From Pseudomonadota bacterium (GTDB lineage Bacteria; Pseudomonadota; Gammaproteobacteria; Xanthomonadales; Xanthomonadaceae), in NCBI GenBank assembly GCA_023392975.1, contig JAEWNA010000102.1:1-8422 (forward strand): 8,422 nt of DNA, written 5' to 3'. A program made the translations under genes and the position numbers. The notes beneath the pieces were generated by a model. It was not told where the DNA came from. It did not search any database and saw only the letters and a list, made by a program, of their open reading frames with translations. Below, piece after piece: positions 1 to 6,730 of the stretch (the first letter of the stretch is position 1; every line of letters begins with the position of its first letter).

Positions 1-391
1 GCGCGACCGCGGTGCGGGTCTGCGCGATCCGCGCCTGCGCGCGCGCGACCGCCGCGTCGGCGGCCTCCACCCGCGCGGACAACTGCACCTTGCTGCGCGC
101 GTCCAGCAGCGGCGAGAGCGTCGGCGTGAGGATGGCGATGGTCGCGCCGTGGGCGATCGTGTCGCCTTCGCGCAGGGTGATCCGCGACAGGCGGCCGGCC
201 AATGGCGCGGAGATCACGTAGCGGTCGCGCACGCGGGTGCGGGCTTCCTCGTCCACGGTGCGCTCGAACGGCCCGCTGTCCACCACCGCCGTCTCCACCG
301 CCAGCGGGCGCGGCATGAACGCCCATCCCAGCAGCACCAGGGCGGTGGCGGCGGCGACGCCGATCAGGATCCAGCGGCGGGTTCTGCGCAT
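1..391 (-). CDS. HlyD/MFP-family efflux periplasmic adaptor subunit (N-terminal part, runs off left edge)
   Basis: This is the membrane-fusion protein of an ABC exporter. It would sit in the periplasm, anchored in the inner membrane, and bridge the permease to the outer part of the export path. Reading the minus strand from ATG 391 gives 130 codons before the edge. Basic residues (MRRTRRW) come first, then a single hydrophobic anchor at about residues 8-24. A beta/lipoyl-like segment follows, with the adaptor-typical stretch VISAPLAGRLSRITLREGDT (about 61-80). Then comes an Ala/Arg/Gln-rich helix typical of the coiled-coil hairpin (about 106-130). The start is supported by a GGGAGA ribosome site 5 bases upstream, directly after the TGA of the permease gene; the two genes are 11 bases apart. 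The family is confident. The substrate and the C-terminal half are not visible. Confidence 0.88.
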   Translation of the reverse strand, partial: MRRTRRWILIGVAAATALVLLGWAFMPRPLAVETAVVDSGPFERTVDEEARTRVRDRYVISAPLAGRLSRITLREGDTIAHGATIAILTPTLSPLLDARSKVQLSARVEAADAAVARAQARIAQTRTAVA

Positions 392-402
392 CGGCGTCTC
401 CC

Positions 403-2769
403 TCATTCCCGGGTCTTGAGCACCGCGACCATGTCCAGCGTGTCCACCCGCCGGCGCACCACCAGCGCACTTCCCAGGCCGGCCCCCAGCACCGCCAGCG
501 CGGCGAAGGCGTAGGTGCGCGGCTGGATCGCCACCGGGAAGTGGAACTGGTCGCTGCGCATCAGTTCCACCACCAGATGGACCAGGCCGTTGCCGGCCAG
601 CATGCCCAGCGGCAGGGCCAGCGCGATCACGATCGCCAGTTCCCCCAGCAGCAGGGTCGACACCTCCGCTCGGGTGAAGCCCAGCACGCGCAGGCTGGCC
701 AGCTCCCAGCCGCGCTCGGCCAGTGCGATCCGGGCGTTGTTGTAGACCACGCCGACCGCGATCACCACCGCGAAGGTGGTCAGCAGCGTGCTCATGATCC
801 GGATGTTCCGCGCGGTGATCTCCTGCATGTTGCGCCAGAGCGTGGCCTTGCTGAAGGCGCCGGCGATGCGCGGCGCCGCCGTGGCGGCCGCGAGGAAGCG
901 GCCTTCGCCGCCGCGTTCGACGGCCACCGAGAACTGCGTGGCGAGGTCGTCTTCGCCCAGCAGCCGGTTGAGCGCGCGACGCTCCATGAACGCGTTCAGG
1001 CCCATCATGTCACGGACCGTCGCCACCACCGGCACCTCGCGGACCACGGTGCCGCCTTCCAGCGTCTCCACCCGCACCGCGTCGCCCACCCGCAGGCCCA
1101 GCCGCTCGGCGAGGCGATCGGTCATCAGCAGGCCGTCTGCCGGCGGCAGCGCCTCGCGCTTGTCGACGTCGACGATGCGCCGCAGCGCGGGACGCGCCGC
1201 GTAACCCTGCAGCAGGATGCGTTCACTGCGGTGGCCGTGGACCAGACGCACGGCCACGTCCCGCCCGGGCTCGACCGCGATCGCGCCGGGCAGGCGCGAC
1301 AGGGCGCGCCCGGTGTCCTCGCGCACCGGATCGGTCATCCACACGATCACGTCGGCGCGCATTTCCAGGTTGAAGCGACTGTCGACCACCGCCTCGATCG
1401 CGTCGCGGAAGAAGTTGCCCATCACCACGATCGCCACCGCCGCCGCCACGCCCAGCACCGACAGCGCGCTGCGCAGCGGCCGGCGCTCGAGATTGCGCAG
1501 GATCATCCGCAGCATCGTCGGCAGGCGGGTCGCCCCCAGTCGCTCCGCCAGCGTCGGACGGTAGCGGCCCGGTGCCGGCGGCCGCATCGCCTCGGCCGGC
1601 GCCAGGCGCATCGTCGCGTACAGCGGATTGAGCGTGCCGAGTACCGCGGTGGCGAACACGATCGCCGCGCCGGTGAGCACCAGCGACGGCGCGAGCCGGT
1701 GCGGCAGCGCCGGGAAATGGAAGAACTCGGCGTACAGCCCGACGAACAGCGTGCCCAGCCACTTGCCCGCCGGCACGCCCAGCAGCAGTCCCGTCGTCAC
1801 GATCGCCAGCACCAGGCGCAGGTAATAGCCGCCAATGCTGCGGTTCGGGTAACCCAGCGCCTTCAGGGCCGCGATCTGCTCGCGCTGGGTCGCGACCAGC
1901 CGCGACACCACCACGTTGAGCAGGAATGCCGCCACCGCCAGGAAGATGGACGGCAGTACCGTGCCCAGCACCTGCTGCTCGCGGATCTCGTTGTCGAGCA
2001 TCGCGTGCGAGGTCTGGTCCTCGCGACCGTGCGCCTCGCGACCGCCCCAGGGCGCGATCGCGCGCTCCACCTCGGCGATCACCGCCGTCTCGGCGGCGCC
2101 CGGCGCGCGCTTGATCGCGATCCGGTTGAACGCGCCGCGCATGTCGTACGCCGCAGCCAGCGCCTCGCCGTCGACCCAGAACACGCCGAAACCGCGCAGG
2201 TCGGGCATGCCGCCGAGCCCGGCGAACACGTATTCGGGCGACAGCGCGATGCCGACGATGCGCAGCGTGCGATGGCGCCCATTGACCAGCGCCGACACCT
2301 CCACACCCGGCGCCAGCCCGCGGGCCTGGGCGAAACCTTCGGACACCAGCGCTTCGATGGCCCCGTCCTGGCGGACGCCGGCGGCCGGCCATCGGCCGGC
2401 GCGCAGCGACACCCGGTTCATGCGTGGCGGATGCGCCGGATCGAACCCGATCAGGTGGCCGAGGATGGGGTCGGCCGAACCCGGGACCGCGATGCGCACG
2501 GTGAATTCGATCGTGGTCTGCACGTCGGCCACGCCCGGCAGCGCCCGAAGCCGCGCGCCCAGCGCGTCCGGCGCGCGCACCACGCCGGCGAACACGTCCG
2601 CGAAGCGATCGGTGGCGTAATAGGTCTCGCGCGCCCGTGCCAGCGAATCGACCGCGCTCAGGGTGGTCACGAAACCGGCGATGCCGCTGGCCACCACCAG
2701 CGCGATGGTCAACGCCTGGCTCCACAGCAGCCTCAGGTCCCTCAGCAGCTTCCGGTCGAGGGCGCGCAT
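403..2769 (-). CDS. ABC transporter permease, two fused FtsX/MacB-type units (788 aa)
   Basis: This is the inner-membrane permease of the exporter. I count eight likely membrane segments in a 1+3 plus 1+3 layout: about 18-38, 270-292, 318-340 and 362-385, then 434-455, 658-678, 708-730 and 752-772. A large periplasmic domain of the MacB_PCD kind lies between the first and second helix of each half (about 39-265 and 456-655). The FtsX cytoplasmic signature occurs twice: REQIAALKALGY near 297-307 and ERGWELASLRVLGF near 685-698. So two FtsX units are fused in one chain, where LolC/LolE or MacB use separate copies. The ATG at 2769 follows the ATPase TGA by 4 bases, so translation is probably coupled; only a weak GGTGA-like RBS is present. 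The family resembles YbbP/MacB-type export or lipoprotein-release permeases. The substrate is unknown. Confidence 0.92.
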   Translation of the reverse strand: MRALDRKLLRDLRLLWSQALTIALVVASGIAGFVTTLSAVDSLARARETYYATDRFADVFAGVVRAPDALGARLRALPGVADVQTTIEFTVRIAVPGSADPILGHLIGFDPAHPPRMNRVSLRAGRWPAAGVRQDGAIEALVSEGFAQARGLAPGVEVSALVNGRHRTLRIVGIALSPEYVFAGLGGMPDLRGFGVFWVDGEALAAAYDMRGAFNRIAIKRAPGAAETAVIAEVERAIAPWGGREAHGREDQTSHAMLDNEIREQQVLGTVLPSIFLAVAAFLLNVVVSRLVATQREQIAALKALGYPNRSIGGYYLRLVLAIVTTGLLLGVPAGKWLGTLFVGLYAEFFHFPALPHRLAPSLVLTGAAIVFATAVLGTLNPLYATMRLAPAEAMRPPAPGRYRPTLAERLGATRLPTMLRMILRNLERRPLRSALSVLGVAAAVAIVVMGNFFRDAIEAVVDSRFNLEMRADVIVWMTDPVREDTGRALSRLPGAIAVEPGRDVAVRLVHGHRSERILLQGYAARPALRRIVDVDKREALPPADGLLMTDRLAERLGLRVGDAVRVETLEGGTVVREVPVVATVRDMMGLNAFMERRALNRLLGEDDLATQFSVAVERGGEGRFLAAATAAPRIAGAFSKATLWRNMQEITARNIRIMSTLLTTFAVVIAVGVVYNNARIALAERGWELASLRVLGFTRAEVSTLLLGELAIVIALALPLGMLAGNGLVHLVVELMRSDQFHFPVAIQPRTYAFAALAVLGAGLGSALVVRRRVDTLDMVAVLKTRE

Positions 2770-2773
2770 GCCG

Positions 2774-3535
2774 TCACCACGCCAGCTCGTCGGAACCGAT
2801 CCGGTGCGCGTTGCGCACGATCTCGCGGATCCTGCCGTCGGCGAGGTGGATCACCCGGTCGGCCATGCCGCCGATCGACGCGTTGTGGGTGATCACCACC
2901 ACGGTGGTGCCCAGCTCGCGGTTGATGCGCTCGATCGTCTCCAGCACGCGCTTGCCGGTCTGGTAGTCCAGCGCGCCGGTCGGCTCGTCGCAAAGCAGCA
3001 CGTCGGGACGCTTGACGATGGCGCGTGCGATCGCCCCCCGCTGCTGTTCGCCGCCGGACAGCTGCGCAGGGAAATGGTCGCGGCGCGGCGCGAGGCCGAC
3101 GCGCTCGACCGCCTCGTCCACCGGCATCGGGTCGGTGGCGATGTCGGCGACCAGCTGCACGTTCTCGCGCACGGTCAGGCTCGGGACCAGGTTGTAGAAC
3201 TGGAAAACGAAGCCGACATGGTCCCGGCGGAAGCGGGTGAGCGCGGCCTCGTCGGCGCCGTCGAGGCGGTGGTCGCAGTACGACACCTCGCCGGCGGTGG
3301 GCGTGTCCAGGCCGCCGAGGATGTTCAGCAGGGTCGACTTGCCGCTGCCGGAGGGTCCCAGCAGCACGATGAATTCGCCGCGCGCGATGTCGAGATCCAC
3401 GTCGCGCAACGCCGGCACTTCCACCTCGCCCATGCGATAGACCTTGCCGAGCCCGCGGGCGCGGAACACGGGCGCCACCCGGTCGTCCGCGACGGATCCG
3501 GGCAAGGCTGTCGTCGCGTCGGCGTGCGCGGCCAT
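2774..3535 (-). CDS. ABC transporter ATP-binding protein, MacB/LolD type (253 aa)
   Basis: This is the cytoplasmic ATPase that powers the adjacent FtsX-type permease. All motifs are intact: Walker A GPSGSGKST at 60-68, Q-loop Gln112, signature LSGGEQQR at 159-166, Walker B LLCDEPT around 180-186 with Glu184 catalytic, a D-loop ALD at 188-190 and the switch His217. The RMGEVEVPALRDVDLDI stretch before Walker A is typical of MacB/LolD-like ATPases. The frame stays open upstream to 3958, but the conserved domain begins at about residue 22, so I chose ATG 3535 (MAAHADATT). The extra upstream residues look like non-coding translation, and they run antisense to a beta-lactamase remnant. No good Shine-Dalgarno sequence precedes 3535, so the exact start is uncertain; ATG in RMGEVEV is another possibility but would clip the first strand of the domain. 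Confidence 0.93.
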   Translation of the reverse strand: MAAHADATTALPGSVADDRVAPVFRARGLGKVYRMGEVEVPALRDVDLDIARGEFIVLLGPSGSGKSTLLNILGGLDTPTAGEVSYCDHRLDGADEAALTRFRRDHVGFVFQFYNLVPSLTVRENVQLVADIATDPMPVDEAVERVGLAPRRDHFPAQLSGGEQQRGAIARAIVKRPDVLLCDEPTGALDYQTGKRVLETIERINRELGTTVVVITHNASIGGMADRVIHLADGRIREIVRNAHRIGSDELAW

Positions 3536-3584
3536 GCAGGATGATAGGCGCCTGCTGCGGGGATATGGCTTGACGGTCGTCAAG
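3536..3584 (-). promoter_or_regulatory. Possible promoter/operator of the ABC exporter operon
   Basis: A perfect inverted repeat lies at 3569-3584: CTTGACG, 2-base spacer, CGTCAAG. It begins about 34 bases before the ATPase start. Such a short dyad could bind a dimeric regulator, for example of the TetR type often linked to efflux operons; this is inference, and no regulator gene is in the window. On the minus strand, TATCAT (3546-3541) resembles a -10 box with a poor -35 (GCCATA, 17-base spacing). If used, transcription would start at or next to the ATG at 3535, giving an almost leaderless mRNA, which fits the missing ribosome site. The TTGACG inside the dyad is a good -35 sequence, but no -10 lies at the right distance. 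Confidence 0.3.
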
Positions 3585-3873
3585 ATCGCGGCGTGCCGGC
3601 GAGGCGACCTGCCATTCCCGGCAAAGACGATCGCCGCCGTGAAAGCGGCGATGCGCGACGACGACGCCGGCGGCATGACGCTGTACACGAAGACCGGCAC
3701 CCACCTCGCCGACGACGGCAGCGGCAACGCATGGTGGGTCGGCTGGGTCGAAGACCCGCGTGGAAACGCCAGTTTCGCCCTCGGCGCCACGCCGAAAACC
3801 GCCGACGATCGCGCGAAGCGGATCGCGCCGGGCAAGGCTGCTGGTGGATGCAGGGCTGCTGCCGAAGCAGTGA
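3561..3873 (+). pseudogene. Class D (OXA-type) beta-lactamase remnant, C-terminal third only, frameshifted
   Basis: Plus-strand translation resembles the C-terminal third of class D beta-lactamases. RGDLPFPAKTIAAVKAAM (from about 3597) matches the helix before motif III. TLYTKTGT has the conserved K-T-G (codons 3690-3698). NAWWVGWVE (3726-3752) then leads to SFALGATP; OXA-10, as I recall it, has SKTGF, AWWVGWVE and FFAFNM in the same order. After KRIAPGK the frame slips: the +1 frame from 3838 reads LLVDAGLLPKQ and stops at TGA 3871, a plausible class D tail, whereas the original frame runs on as junk to 3890. The N-terminal half with the S-x-x-K serine and S-x-V motif is absent, because the ABC ATPase gene occupies that place on the other strand. 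With a 5' truncation and a 3' frameshift this cannot make an active enzyme. An ATG at 3534 is in frame but is probably fortuitous. A BlaR1-like sensor domain is the alternative parent. Confidence 0.8.
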
Positions 3874-3927
3874 ACCGATGCTTCTGGTAGATACCGTCTT
3901 GCTCAGCCCCGGGCACACGACATCGGT

Positions 3928-3952
3928 GCCGTCGATGATGCCTTTCGACGGC
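3928..3952. terminator. Hairpin downstream of the zinc-ribbon gene (weak terminator candidate)
   Basis: There is a perfect 8-base stem, GCCGTCGA / TCGACGGC, with a 9-base loop. It begins 9 bases past the stop of the minus-strand zinc-ribbon gene and lies 54 bases past the end of the beta-lactamase remnant. Neither strand has a T-run after the stem, so it is not a classic intrinsic terminator. Its position between two gene ends is the main argument for a function. Confidence 0.3.
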
Positions 3953-3961
3953 GGTCATTCC

Positions 3962-4290
3962 TCATGCGTCGAACGGCTCGTCCTGGTCGACCTTGCAGTA
4001 CGGACAGAACGCCATCGGCTTCGCCAACAGCCAGTTTCCGGAGAGCGCATTCAGTCCGAGATGTCCGACGTTGCCGTTGCAGCGCCGGCAGCGGACGCGC
4101 GCGTCGAGAAGGTCAGCGCGATCATGCCGATCGTCAGCATTGCCCAGCCCGCGTACAGCCAGATCGGATTCGGCGCTTCCTCGCCGAGCGCCACCATGAC
4201 CGCGCCCGCGAACGACCCGAGCCATCCTGTGATCGAGAACAGGAATTTCCGGCGCCACAGACGCCGGCGGATCGTGACCGGCCTCGCCAT
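3962..4290 (-). CDS. Small two-TM protein with C-terminal zinc ribbon, split by a frameshift
   Basis: I do not recognise the family. From ATG 4290 the frame starts basic (MARPVTIRRRLWRRK) and then has two hydrophobic segments at about residues 16-35 and 42-61, joined by a short acidic loop (GEEAPNP). That frame would stop at 4051 after a low-quality Ala/Ser/Thr tail (79 aa). In the -1 frame the same region continues as RVRCRRCNGNVGHLGLN and later MAFCPYCKVDQDEPFDA, ending at TGA 3962. This gives CxxC...CxxC, a convincing zinc ribbon. Joining both gives about 109 residues. The shift probably lies near the alternating CG run at 4096-4103; one missing base explains it. I see no slippery heptamer, so mutation or sequencing error is likelier than programmed frameshifting. 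The gene begins 8 bases after the parA stop, with GAGGAAGG upstream, so it is probably cotranscribed with parA. Confidence 0.6.
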
Positions 4291-4298
4291 GCGGCGGG

Positions 4299-4928
4299 TT
4301 ACGCCTTCCTCACCCATTTCAGCAGCGGCGCCCAGTCTTCCTGGTGGTCGCGGACGTTCTGCGAGTGGTAGTCGAACAGGCTGCGGCCGAGGCCGACCAG
4401 CACCACGTAGGCCTGGCTGTCGCGCAGTTCGGCGACCACGGGGTAGGGCCATTGCCGGAGCAGTTCCAGCGCCTGCTGGGACGCGTTGGTCCACGGCCGC
4501 AGGCGGTTGCCGACCAGGCCCACGCGCAGCTGGCCGCGGCGCACGCGCGGGTGCTTGGCGATGCCGTTGAGAAAGCCGACGGTGGCGTCGATGTCGAGCG
4601 TCGACGGCAGCACCGGCACCACCAGGCACTCGGCGTCCTCCAGGAAGCCTTCGAGGCTGTCGACGGTGGCGCCGGCGGGGGCGTCGATCACGATCCGCTG
4701 GGTGTCCTCGGGCACGTGCCTGGCCCAGCTCTTCTTCGTGCCGTCGAGCGGCAGGACGGCGCTCTCCAGCTCGGCGCGGCGTTCGGCCCAGCGGGTGGAC
4801 GAATGCTGGGGATCGGCGTCCACCAGCACCGTGCGGTGGCCGTCCAGGGCGGCGTGCGCGGCGAGATGGGTGGCGATGGTGGTCTTGCCCACCCCGCCCT
4901 TCGAACTGGCGACCAGAACCGTTTTCAT
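4299..4928 (-). CDS. ParA-family (MinD/ParA) ATPase, orphan, 209 aa
   Basis: This is a cytoplasmic deviant-Walker ATPase of the ParA/MinD/Soj class, whose members switch between ATP-bound dimer and monomer to position DNA or protein cargo. Visible motifs: KGGVGKTT at 10-17 with the signature Lys10 and Lys15; VDADPQ at 36-41; Walker B RIVIDAPAG with Asp82; and VPVLPSTLD at about 104-112. At 209 residues it is short, like plasmid-type or accessory ParA proteins, and it lacks an N-terminal helix-turn-helix. ATG 4928 is supported by GGAGGT 5 bases upstream and by the fact that the motif-bearing chain starts exactly there; the open frame further upstream is a GC-rich shadow of the opposite gene. 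No ParB or parS site is seen nearby. The next gene in the operon is the two-TM zinc-ribbon gene. The cargo is unknown. Confidence 0.92.
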   Translation of the reverse strand: MKTVLVASSKGGVGKTTIATHLAAHAALDGHRTVLVDADPQHSSTRWAERRAELESAVLPLDGTKKSWARHVPEDTQRIVIDAPAGATVDSLEGFLEDAECLVVPVLPSTLDIDATVGFLNGIAKHPRVRRGQLRVGLVGNRLRPWTNASQQALELLRQWPYPVVAELRDSQAYVVLVGLGRSLFDYHSQNVRDHQEDWAPLLKWVRKA

Positions 4929-4954
4929 CGGCACCTCCGCAGTGAAGTGACGGC

Positions 4955-4985
4955 AGCTTAGCCCGGAACCGGCCGCCGCGGGCAA
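4955..4985 (-). promoter_or_regulatory. Possible promoter of parA
   Basis: On the minus strand TTGCCC (4985-4980) and TAAGCT (4960-4955) could serve as -35 and -10 boxes. The 19-base spacing is longer than ideal. The predicted transcript start would leave a short leader of about 20 bases that includes the GGAGGT ribosome site. Confidence 0.3.
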
Positions 4986-5054
4986 CTGCGGAGACCCGTG
5001 CCCCTGCCGGATCAGGCACTTGCCGCCGCCCGGCCCCCGGAACGGCCCCGCTTT

Positions 5055-5088
5055 GCTATCGTTTCGCCGCTTCGGGGAAGCCTTCCCC
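5055..5088 (+). promoter_or_regulatory. Possible -10 box and leader inverted repeat of the AAA+ ATPase gene
   Basis: TATCGT at 5057-5062, in the context TTTGCTATCGT, is the best -10-like sequence in the divergent gap; no good -35 is present. Transcription from it would give a leader of about 46 bases. That leader would hold the inverted repeat GGGGAAG-C-CTTCCCC (5074-5088), which could be an operator or a small RNA hairpin. This is inference from position only. Confidence 0.3.
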
Positions 5089-5114
5089 TCGGCCCAGGAC
5101 CCCGACCACACCCC

Positions 5115-6599
5115 ATGAGCGGCTTGCAGGACCTCGTGGCGCTGATCCGCGCCGACACCCCCCTCATCGTCATCGAGACGCCCGACGAGCCGCGGGTGGT
5201 CGAACTGTTCCGCCAGTCGCTGATGCACGTCTGGCGGGCGCTGTTCCGCTGGTCGATCACCGAGGGCCTGCGCCGGATCGACATGGACCGCGAGGACGAG
5301 GCCCACGTCGCGCCCGACGCCGGGGCGACGCTGCAGGCGATCTACCGCGGCGAGCAGCGCGGCGTGTACCTGCTGCTCGATTTCGCGCCGTACCTGCGCT
5401 ACGCCGGCACCCTGCGCCAGGTCCGCGACATCCTGCAACGCCGCAACTGCCTGCCGCACGTGCTGGTGCTGGTCGGCCACAAGATCGAACTGCCCGAGGA
5501 CCTCGAAGCCTATGCGGTGCGCTACCGCCCGCACCTGCCGACCGGCGACGCGCTGCTGCGCATCGTCAAGGAAGAGGCCGTGGCCTACACCCGCGAGCAC
5601 GGCGGCAAGCGCGTGGAAGTCGACGCCGAGGCGGCGAAGCAGATCGTGCGCAACCTGCGCGGACTGTCCGAGACCGATGCCCGCCGCATCGCCCGGCACC
5701 TGATCTTCCGCGACGGCGTGCTGAACGCCGACGACCTGCCGGAGCTGGCGAAACTCAAGTTCGAGCTGGTCAACCGCAGCGGCCACCTGCACTACGCCTT
5801 CGACCCGGTGAAGCTGGAACAGGTGATCGGCGCGCGCCGGATCAAGCGCTGGATCGAACTGCGCCACGCCGCCTTCGTCGACGGCAACGTGCCGCCGGGG
5901 CTGGACCCGCCGCGCGGGCTGCTGCTGCTCGGCGTGCAGGGCTGCGGCAAGTCGATGATGGCGAAGGCCATCGCCGGCGGCTTCGGCGTGCCGCTGCTGC
6001 GCCTGGATTTCGGCGCGCTCTACAACAAGTACCACGGCGAGACCGAGAAGAACCTGCGCGAGGCGCTGGAATCGGCCGAACAGCTGGCGCCGTGCGTGCT
6101 CTGGATCGACGAGATCGAGAAGGGCCTCGCCAGCACCGGCAGCGAGGACGGCGGCGTCTCGCGGCGCGTGCTCGGCACCTTCCTGACCTGGATGTCCGAG
6201 CGCAAGGCGCCGGTGTTCCTGGTCGCCACCGCCAACCAGGTGCAGGACCTGCCGGCCGAACTGCTGCGCAAGGGCCGCTTCGACGAGATCTTCTTCGTCG
6301 ACCTGCCCTCGCCCGAGGCCCGCGCCGAGCTGTTCGCCCTGCACCTGCAGCGCCGCGGCGCCGATCCGGCCGGCTTCGACCTGCCTGCGCTCGCCGCCGC
6401 GTCGGACGGCTTCTCCGGCGCGGAGATCGAACAGGCCGTCGTCGCAGCGCTGTACGCCGCGCATGCCGCGAACCTGCCGCTGGGGGACTTCCAGCTGCGC
6501 GCCGAACTCAAGAACACCCGCCCGCTGTCGGTGCTGATGGCCGAACAGGTCGCCGCCCTGCGCGAGTGGGCGGCGGCGCGGACGGTGGCGGCGGATTGA
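5115..6599 (+). CDS. AAA+ ATPase, Ycf46-like (494 aa)
   Basis: This is a cytoplasmic AAA+ protein of the classical AAA clade resembling cyanobacterial/chloroplast Ycf46. The N-terminal 230 residues form the Ycf46-type domain: MSGLQDLVALIRADTPLIVI is followed by a segment that returns to LLLDF near 86-90 and VLVLVGHKIELP near 116-127. The ATPase core has Walker A GVQGCGKS (273-280), Walker B VLWIDE (328-333), a sensor-1 Asn in ATANQ (374), the arginine-finger region RKGRFDE (385-391) and a helical lid with GFSGAEIEQ (432-440). ATG 5115 was chosen because the conserved domain starts right after it; the 39 open codons upstream are Pro/Arg-rich junk. The ribosome site is poor (AGGA at 5096-5099 is too far). 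The gene is divergent from parA. The cellular role of bacterial members is largely unknown, so only the ATPase fold is firm. Confidence 0.9.
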   Translation: MSGLQDLVALIRADTPLIVIETPDEPRVVELFRQSLMHVWRALFRWSITEGLRRIDMDREDEAHVAPDAGATLQAIYRGEQRGVYLLLDFAPYLRYAGTLRQVRDILQRRNCLPHVLVLVGHKIELPEDLEAYAVRYRPHLPTGDALLRIVKEEAVAYTREHGGKRVEVDAEAAKQIVRNLRGLSETDARRIARHLIFRDGVLNADDLPELAKLKFELVNRSGHLHYAFDPVKLEQVIGARRIKRWIELRHAAFVDGNVPPGLDPPRGLLLLGVQGCGKSMMAKAIAGGFGVPLLRLDFGALYNKYHGETEKNLREALESAEQLAPCVLWIDEIEKGLASTGSEDGGVSRRVLGTFLTWMSERKAPVFLVATANQVQDLPAELLRKGRFDEIFFVDLPSPEARAELFALHLQRRGADPAGFDLPALAAASDGFSGAEIEQAVVAALYAAHAANLPLGDFQLRAELKNTRPLSVLMAEQVAALREWAAARTVAAD

Positions 6600-6730
6600 G
6601 CGGGGCCCTGACCCGGATCCGGATCCTGTCACATGCGCCAGCTTGATCGCGCGGAAAGAAGCCTGCACGCTCCAGATGAACCTGCGGACCTTGCCCCAAG
6701 CGTCCGCTCAGTGGAGGGAGAGGCATCTGT
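6600..6730. other. 131-bp intergenic gap with a 12-bp palindrome
   Basis: The gap lies between the AAA+ gene and the unrecognised plus-strand gene. It contains the perfect palindrome GGATCCGGATCC at 6615-6626. Near its end is a strong purine-rich ribosome site, GGAGGGAGAGG, that serves the next gene. I see no convincing -35/-10 pair and no terminator with a T-run. Confidence 0.5.

Noticed and set aside
541..2892. 783-codon open frame on the plus strand opposite the permease gene
   Set aside because: Its translation is full of His, Gln, Arg and Asp with no domain-like pattern, typical of the antisense frame of a GC-rich gene. The minus strand encodes a clear FtsX permease.
3630..3652. 8-base inverted repeat ATCGCCGC / GCGGCGAT
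   Set aside because: It lies inside the former coding part of the beta-lactamase remnant and is explained by GC-rich Ala codons; no position argument for function.
3536..3958. N-terminal extension of the ABC ATPase to 3958
   Set aside because: The added 141 residues resemble no ABC domain and overlap, in antisense, the beta-lactamase remnant, whose plus-strand reading is recognisable.
4121..4258. Separate start at 4258 (GTG) for the zinc-ribbon frame
   Set aside because: The sequence from this start up to the ribbon is Arg/Gly/His-rich shadow of the two-TM frame and has no ribosome site, so a frameshifted single gene explains the data better.
4929..6668. Upstream extension of the parA frame to 6668 on the minus strand
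   Set aside because: The extension is antisense to the well-supported AAA+ gene and has shadow-like composition. ParA motifs start exactly at the ATG at 4928, behind a strong RBS.
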